Positions 6,466-10,857 of a stretch of DNA of 10,857 nucleotides are shown here, one piece after another. Below the pieces are notes generated by a model, which was not told the origin of the DNA, did no database searches, and saw only the letters and a list, made by a program, of their open reading frames with translations. How positions within the stretch are numbered: position 1 is the first letter of the stretch; the number at the start of each line of letters is the position of its first letter. Source of the stretch: an uncultured Mediterraneibacter sp. (GTDB lineage Bacteria; Bacillota; Clostridia; Lachnospirales; Lachnospiraceae); assembly GCA_934309345.1 (NCBI GenBank), contig CAKRDD010000037.1, forward strand, positions 1 to 10,857. The letters run 5' to 3'. The position numbers and the translations under genes were made by a program.

Positions 6466-9400
6466 CTATTCGGCAAATTTAAGTTTATAATGTGCCATCT
6501 GTTTTTCTCCTGCCCTCAGCCGATATTTTTCATGCAGTGAAAGCATTCCCGGGAGATCTCCTCCAACACCACACATTGCACCATCAACATTTAGTGTCGT
6601 CACCCGTTCTTTTTTCAGCAGATGAATATGTGTAGCATCTTCCAGTGCTCTCTGTGTGTAATGCCATGCGCTAAAAAGCATTCCACCGGGATTAAGATTG
6701 ATTATCGTAAGTCTTTTTCTTTCCTTAGAAATTAAATCTAATTTTTTAACATCACATCTTGTTCCATTTTCCTGTGGACGCATATACTTGTGCTCTAATT
6801 CTTTCACCTTCATTGAGTATCGATCGAACAATGCGGCTGTCTTTCTGTCCGGATAACATTCCCACGGACCTCTTCCATACCAACTGATCTCATCAAAACT
6901 ATCCGGCAGCGTGATTGTCATTCCAATCCGGACAAAGTCAATCCTTTTTGAAATACCTGCCATCCTGATTTCTACTTCTCCATCCATCCCAAACATATAC
7001 TCTATAATAAGGGCTTTACAGAATGGATGTCTCCAATAGGTTCTGATCTTTATCTTTTCTTCTGTCTGTTCAATTGTATGTTTTACATATCTCAGCTTTT
7101 CTTCTGTCATCTGCCACTTCTTTGCAGGCATAGAATTCAACATCACCGGAACAAAATGTGCCGTATCAATATCATTATCTGTCATAGCCCTGGAAAAATT
7201 TGGCCGCATCGGTGCAAGAAACATTTCTTCTCCTTTGACCTTCGCAGAACAGATCAGTCCATCCTTTATTTTGTACAAGAAAGTATTTCCGCTGATTTTA
7301 ATTCCTTGTTCTGTTTCTGCTATAGATAGATTCCTTTTTTGAGTAATATTTTCTGTATTTTCACTCTTTCTGTTTATCTTCTCTTTTATTACATTTTTCA
7401 AAATTATCTGGTCATATGCAATGACAGTCCCTTTTCCGGCCCATTTTGTATCATTTTTCAATTTCCACCAAAATGTAATCGTATCCGCTCTTTCCATTTT
7501 ATCTTGCATAGTCACCACTTTTGATGTCTGCGGACCGACCAGATCCAACAATTTATGGGAGATTTTTCCCTGTGACAGAAGTGTTCCGTCCTCTTTTGTC
7601 TCCCAGTGTAATTCATAATCCTGCAAACCTGTGAACATCTGCCTATTGCAGATTCGAAAAGACCTGTCCTGTATGCTTTCAACAGCTATTAAAAGCATCT
7701 GATAACATTTTCTCACTTCATATGCAGCCGGATGGAGTGTCCGGTCTGCCGCCACGATTCCATTTGCACAGAATGCTCCGTCATTTCCTTTTGCATTTTT
7801 CTTTCGGAACCCATAGGGGCTTTCTTTTTCATCAAAATCACTTCCATACAGCCAACATTCTGTTCCATCTTCTCTCTTGTGAATTGACTGGTCGACAAAA
7901 TCCCAGATAAATCCTCCGCACATATGTGGGTATTGTTCAAATGCATCCGTATATTCTTTGAAATTTCCGAGACTGTTTCCCATACAATGGGCATATTCAC
8001 ATAAGACAACCGGCATCTCTTCATACATCTGACAATCAATGTCTTTATCATCTGCTGCCAGACTATTTGCAATAAATGCAGACCAGTTCTTTATTTTCTG
8101 TTTCTTACAAAGCTTTTTAAATTCGGATTCATTCGGATACATTCTGCTCAGTAAATCTGTGCAACGTTTATCATACATTCCTTCATAATGAAAGAGCCGT
8201 GTATCATCTAATTTTTCCACACGCTCACGCATTTTCACAAAATTTTCGCCTTCTCCGGCTTCATTTCCAAGGCTCCAGAATAGAATTGATGGATGATTAC
8301 GATCCCGTAAAATCATTCGCTCCACCCGGTCAACGCATGAATTCTTCCATTTCCTGTCACTCATTGGAAGAATTCTTCTTACCCCATGGGATTCCAGATC
8401 TGCCTCATCCATCAGAAGAATTCCATATTCATCACACAGTTCGTAAAAATATGGATCATTCGGATAATGACTGGTGCGGACTGCATTAATATTCAATTGT
8501 TTTAAAATCTTTATATCCTGCAAATACCGTTCTTTCGGAACGGCCCATCCATGATCCGGATCAAAATCATGCCGGTTTACTCCGTGTATGATAAGCCTTT
8601 TTCCATTCAGCTTTAATATGTTACCGGAAATTTCAATTTTACGAAAACCGAAGCAAAAAGACTTATAATACCTTTTTCCATCCATTTCCCACTCAAGTAG
8701 AATGGTATAAAGATCCGGCTGTTCATGACTCCATTTCTGAGGATTTTCTACACAATGGTTAAACTGAACTTTTATCGTCTTTCCCTCACTCTGCTGAAAT
8801 GTGTTTAATGAGATATCCGTCTCTCCAAGCACTTCGTTTCTTTCATGGATACTCGCCTTCACATGCACCTTTACCTCTTCCCCATGATTCTTTAATATTT
8901 CTGGCATATACCAGGATTCTAATTCAATAAAAAGTATTGTTTCTGCATCACGATAGCTTTTATCCAGATCTGCCCGCATATAAAAATCACGAATCGTCAC
9001 TTTCGGTTCTGCATACAGATATACTTCTCTGTAAATCCCACTGAAAAACCACATGTCCTGATCTTCCAGATAAGTCCCGTCTGAATATCTCCAGACAACT
9101 GCCGTTACCTGATTTTCTCCATCTTCTATATAATCCGTGATATCAAATTCATGCGGAGTCATAGATCCCTGTGAGTATCCAACATATTTGCCATTGACAT
9201 AGACTTCGAGCGCCGCTTTTGCTGCTCCAAAATGAAGAAAAATTTCCTTTCCTTTAAAATGTTCCGGCACTGAAAAAGTACGCCGGTAGATTCCATATTC
9301 CTGTAATTCATGACTGATCTGCGGAATGTTCTTTTTCTTCGTATTTATTGCCTGAGGATAGGAAGAACTGTAGTAATACGGTTTCCCATATCCTTCTAAC

Positions 9401-9651
9401 TGCCAGACAGACGGAACAATTATTATGTTCCAGTTTGTATCATTCAACTCTTTCTCTGCAAAATTTTCGGGAAGATCTGTCCCCATCTGATAATAGAACT
9501 TCCATTCTCCATTCAAAGAGTATTTTGTTTTTACTTCCTTCTTCTTACAGGCATCCTCTTTATTATCATAGGAAAATGCAATTGCATGTCCTCTTTCTTT
9601 ATTCTCACCTAAAACCGATAGATCTTCCCATTTGAATATTTTTCTATTCAT
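6466..9651 (-). CDS. lacZ: GH2 beta-galactosidase, LacZ type
   Basis: This 1061-residue retaining beta-galactosidase is slightly longer than Escherichia coli LacZ (about 1020) and has no signal peptide, so it should be cytoplasmic. The domain order is complete: jelly-roll sugar-binding domain (about 45-215), first immunoglobulin-like domain (to about 335), TIM barrel (about 340-640), second immunoglobulin-like domain, and the C-terminal beta-sandwich 'small chain' domain (about 785-1060). Signature motifs are HGVNRHDFDP (356-365), VRTSHYPN (391-398), DEADLESHG (415-423), the acid/base in SLGNEAG (Glu464) and the nucleophile in CEYAHCMGNS (Glu552). The start overlaps the stop of the upstream GH43 gene by 8 bp, indicating translational coupling; AAGGTGG lies about nine bases before the ATG. 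In this locus it probably removes beta-linked galactose from imported oligosaccharides. Whether it prefers lactose, beta-1,4- or beta-1,6-galactosides cannot be read from the sequence. Confidence 0.95.
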   Translation of the reverse strand: MNRKIFKWEDLSVLGENKERGHAIAFSYDNKEDACKKKEVKTKYSLNGEWKFYYQMGTDLPENFAEKELNDTNWNIIIVPSVWQLEGYGKPYYYSSSYPQAINTKKKNIPQISHELQEYGIYRRTFSVPEHFKGKEIFLHFGAAKAALEVYVNGKYVGYSQGSMTPHEFDITDYIEDGENQVTAVVWRYSDGTYLEDQDMWFFSGIYREVYLYAEPKVTIRDFYMRADLDKSYRDAETILFIELESWYMPEILKNHGEEVKVHVKASIHERNEVLGETDISLNTFQQSEGKTIKVQFNHCVENPQKWSHEQPDLYTILLEWEMDGKRYYKSFCFGFRKIEISGNILKLNGKRLIIHGVNRHDFDPDHGWAVPKERYLQDIKILKQLNINAVRTSHYPNDPYFYELCDEYGILLMDEADLESHGVRRILPMSDRKWKNSCVDRVERMILRDRNHPSILFWSLGNEAGEGENFVKMRERVEKLDDTRLFHYEGMYDKRCTDLLSRMYPNESEFKKLCKKQKIKNWSAFIANSLAADDKDIDCQMYEEMPVVLCEYAHCMGNSLGNFKEYTDAFEQYPHMCGGFIWDFVDQSIHKREDGTECWLYGSDFDEKESPYGFRKKNAKGNDGAFCANGIVAADRTLHPAAYEVRKCYQMLLIAVESIQDRSFRICNRQMFTGLQDYELHWETKEDGTLLSQGKISHKLLDLVGPQTSKVVTMQDKMERADTITFWWKLKNDTKWAGKGTVIAYDQIILKNVIKEKINRKSENTENITQKRNLSIAETEQGIKISGNTFLYKIKDGLICSAKVKGEEMFLAPMRPNFSRAMTDNDIDTAHFVPVMLNSMPAKKWQMTEEKLRYVKHTIEQTEEKIKIRTYWRHPFCKALIIEYMFGMDGEVEIRMAGISKRIDFVRIGMTITLPDSFDEISWYGRGPWECYPDRKTAALFDRYSMKVKELEHKYMRPQENGTRCDVKKLDLISKERKRLTIINLNPGGMLFSAWHYTQRALEDATHIHLLKKERVTTLNVDGAMCGVGGDLPGMLSLHEKYRLRAGEKQMAHYKLKFAE

Positions 9652-10624
9652 TTCCCAAGTCCACCTTCTTGATCAATCCATTCTCATCGAATTCAATCGG
9701 CGCCATACATGCCCGTCTTAGATACTGCCCCTTTGTACTTACATGGAAGAACACGTACCACTGTCCATTCACTTCCTCAATACTGCCATGATTGTTCCAG
9801 CTTTTCTCATTCAGCGATATATTGTCAACAATCACTCCCTGGTATGTAAATGGTCCAAGCGGAGACTTTGATGTCGCATATCCCAGACTACTTGGTCTTC
9901 CACTGGAGATATCTGCAAAAACATAATAATAGGTATCTCCACGCTTTCTCATAGAACTTCCTTCATGAAAATGATGCTCTTTCTCCGTCACAAGCCCTTC
10001 TGCAATCGTACTTTCATCAATGCTCATCATATCCGGATTCAGTTTTGCTCCACAAGAAGAAAACTGCCCCCAATAATAGTACGCCTGTCCATCATCATCA
10101 ACAAAAACCGCCGGATCAATTCCTTTTACAGGAAGTTTCACCGCATTTTTAAATGGCCCCGTAGGAGAATCTGATACTGCAACTCCCTCCGTATCGTCAG
10201 AAAGACAAAAATATAGATAGTATTTTCCATCTTTATAGATACAATCCGGTGCAAACAGACTCTTGTTCTTTTGCTGTTCTATCAGTATATTCCTCAAAAT
10301 CGGTAGGAACTGATCGATTGGAATCTCTTTGGTCTCTTCTGGAAGGAAAGTCAAAATTGCCTCCGGAAGTTCGTTATAAGACTTAACACCCTCTAAGTAC
10401 GTTGGTTCCTGAATCTCGTCTGCCCACGGAACATCCTTGATGGAAAAGCTGATTTCACTCTCTACCCAATGTTCCAGATCTGCGGACAAAATTACTTTGT
10501 AATGATTGGAACACCAGGAATCCTCTTTTGTGTCAAGACTTCCATAGATATAGACTTTTCCATCCGGCATTACATGAGCTTCACCATCCGGGATGTTGGA
10601 TTTGATATTTAGAAATGGTTTCAT
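9644..10624 (-). CDS. GH43 glycosidase, arabinofuranosidase/xylosidase-like
   Basis: This 326-residue five-bladed propeller enzyme has no signal peptide. It begins with the IPDGEAHV form of the GH43 first blade, followed by VYIYGSLD. Expected catalytic residues are Asp13 (base), Asp170 in GIDPAVF (pKa modulator) and Glu221 in HFHEGSS (acid). His279 in NNHGS is the usual metal-site histidine. LFAPDCIYKDGKYYLYF (123-139) is the second-blade motif. About 50 residues (roughly 62-118, acidic and poorly conserved in appearance) are inserted before that motif. Related GH43 proteins act on alpha-L-arabinofuranosides or beta-D-xylosides, and the substrate here is not certain. It is the first gene of the right-hand leftward operon and is coupled to the GH2 gene. 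The ATG is the only plausible start, since an in-frame TAA lies two codons upstream; GGGAGG is present but rather far away (about 13 bases). Confidence 0.88.
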   Translation of the reverse strand: MKPFLNIKSNIPDGEAHVMPDGKVYIYGSLDTKEDSWCSNHYKVILSADLEHWVESEISFSIKDVPWADEIQEPTYLEGVKSYNELPEAILTFLPEETKEIPIDQFLPILRNILIEQQKNKSLFAPDCIYKDGKYYLYFCLSDDTEGVAVSDSPTGPFKNAVKLPVKGIDPAVFVDDDGQAYYYWGQFSSCGAKLNPDMMSIDESTIAEGLVTEKEHHFHEGSSMRKRGDTYYYVFADISSGRPSSLGYATSKSPLGPFTYQGVIVDNISLNEKSWNNHGSIEEVNGQWYVFFHVSTKGQYLRRACMAPIEFDENGLIKKVDLGNE

Positions 10625-10675
10625 AGTTTATACACTGCCTCCCTCGCTATTCGTTTGTTTGTTTTTTCTAAGGCA

Positions 10676-10733
10676 ACTATAACATTTGAGGGCGTACAGT
10701 TATTGTAATTTTATATATTCTATTGTAATTTTA
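10676..10733 (-). promoter_or_regulatory. Putative GH43-lacZ operon promoter with tandem AraC-type operator
   Basis: On the minus strand TGTTATAGT (10676-10684) is an extended -10 element without a recognisable -35 at the right distance. The 14-mer TTATTGTAATTTTA (plus-strand reading, 10700-10713) overlaps the expected -35 position. A copy with one change, CTATTGTAATTTTA (10720-10733), follows 20 bp upstream. Tandem direct half-sites about two helical turns apart, with the inner one over the -35, are the classical layout for AraC-family activators (established knowledge). That this locus's AraC protein binds here is inference. The 5' leader would be about 45 nt. Confidence 0.6.
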
Positions 10734-10821
10734 TCGTTAACTATTTTATTTGCAAATGGTTGGAAAGAGACGATTAGCGGCACCATCCTAAAGGTATAAG
10801 CCACCTTACATAACGGAATAG

Positions 10822-10854
10822 AAAAAGCTCAGAGGTCACGACTCTGAGCTTTTT
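10822..10854. terminator. Bidirectional rho-independent terminator
   Basis: A perfect 13-bp inverted repeat, AAAAAGCTCAGAG / CTCTGAGCTTTTT, encloses a 7-nt loop (GTCACGA), with a run of five T on the 3' side of either strand. No gene in the window ends at it, so it most likely terminates a leftward transcript entering from the right edge and insulates this operon. It would also stop a rightward transcript. The 88 bp between it and the operator (10734-10821) hold no convincing feature. Confidence 0.85.
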
Positions 10855-10857
10855 CTT

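Noticed and set aside
10748..10757. Palindrome ATTTGCAAAT upstream of the tandem operator
   Set aside because: Short, single and in AT-rich DNA; no second copy in the window supports a function.
10704..10793. 28-codon minus-strand frame across the tandem operator
   Set aside because: No ribosome site and low-complexity content; it runs through the regulatory repeats and is best read as noncoding.

Overview
The window looks like part of a glycan-use locus from a low-to-medium GC Gram-positive gut anaerobe, most likely a Lachnospiraceae-type Firmicute (inference). The basis is the strong GGAGG-type ribosome sites, the AT-rich intergenic DNA, a Firmicutes-style AraC regulator, a GPH-type sugar carrier, and four glycoside hydrolases that all lack signal peptides. 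No phage, transposon, tRNA, rRNA or CRISPR feature is visible.

Layout from left to right. A leftward operon runs from about 4000 down to the left edge. It holds a GH78 alpha-L-rhamnosidase (1147-3927) and then a GH43 enzyme resembling the exo-beta-1,3-galactanase subfamily (29-1093). A Shine-Dalgarno-like purine tract at the very left edge suggests another gene follows. An AraC-family regulator (4128-5327) is transcribed divergently to the right. Facing it, only 6 bp away, is the end of a second leftward operon: a GH43 enzyme of the 'IPDGE' type (9644-10624), a LacZ-type GH2 beta-galactosidase (6466-9651, overlapping the previous gene by 8 bp) and a GPH-family sugar transporter (5334-6392). 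The transporter has lost about its first 100 residues (TM1-3). A bidirectional hairpin terminator at 10822-10854 closes the locus on the right.

Taken together, the enzymes can remove terminal rhamnose, beta-1,3-linked galactose, other beta-galactose and probably arabinofuranose or xylose. That set fits stepwise intracellular breakdown of imported oligosaccharides derived from type II arabinogalactan or a similar rhamnose-capped galactan. The substrate is inferred and not proven by the sequence.

The most interesting signal is regulatory. Three leftward leaders (upstream of the GH78, GPH and right-hand GH43 genes) each carry a TTATTGTAA-type 14-mer (plus-strand reading) at a nearly fixed distance of 21-22 bp from an extended -10-like element. 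At the right-hand GH43 promoter the 14-mer is a tandem direct repeat with a 20-bp period, as expected for an AraC-type activator next to or over the -35 region. The GH78 and GPH leaders also share a 27-nt block with 24 identical positions. This suggests that the divergent AraC protein controls all three promoters.
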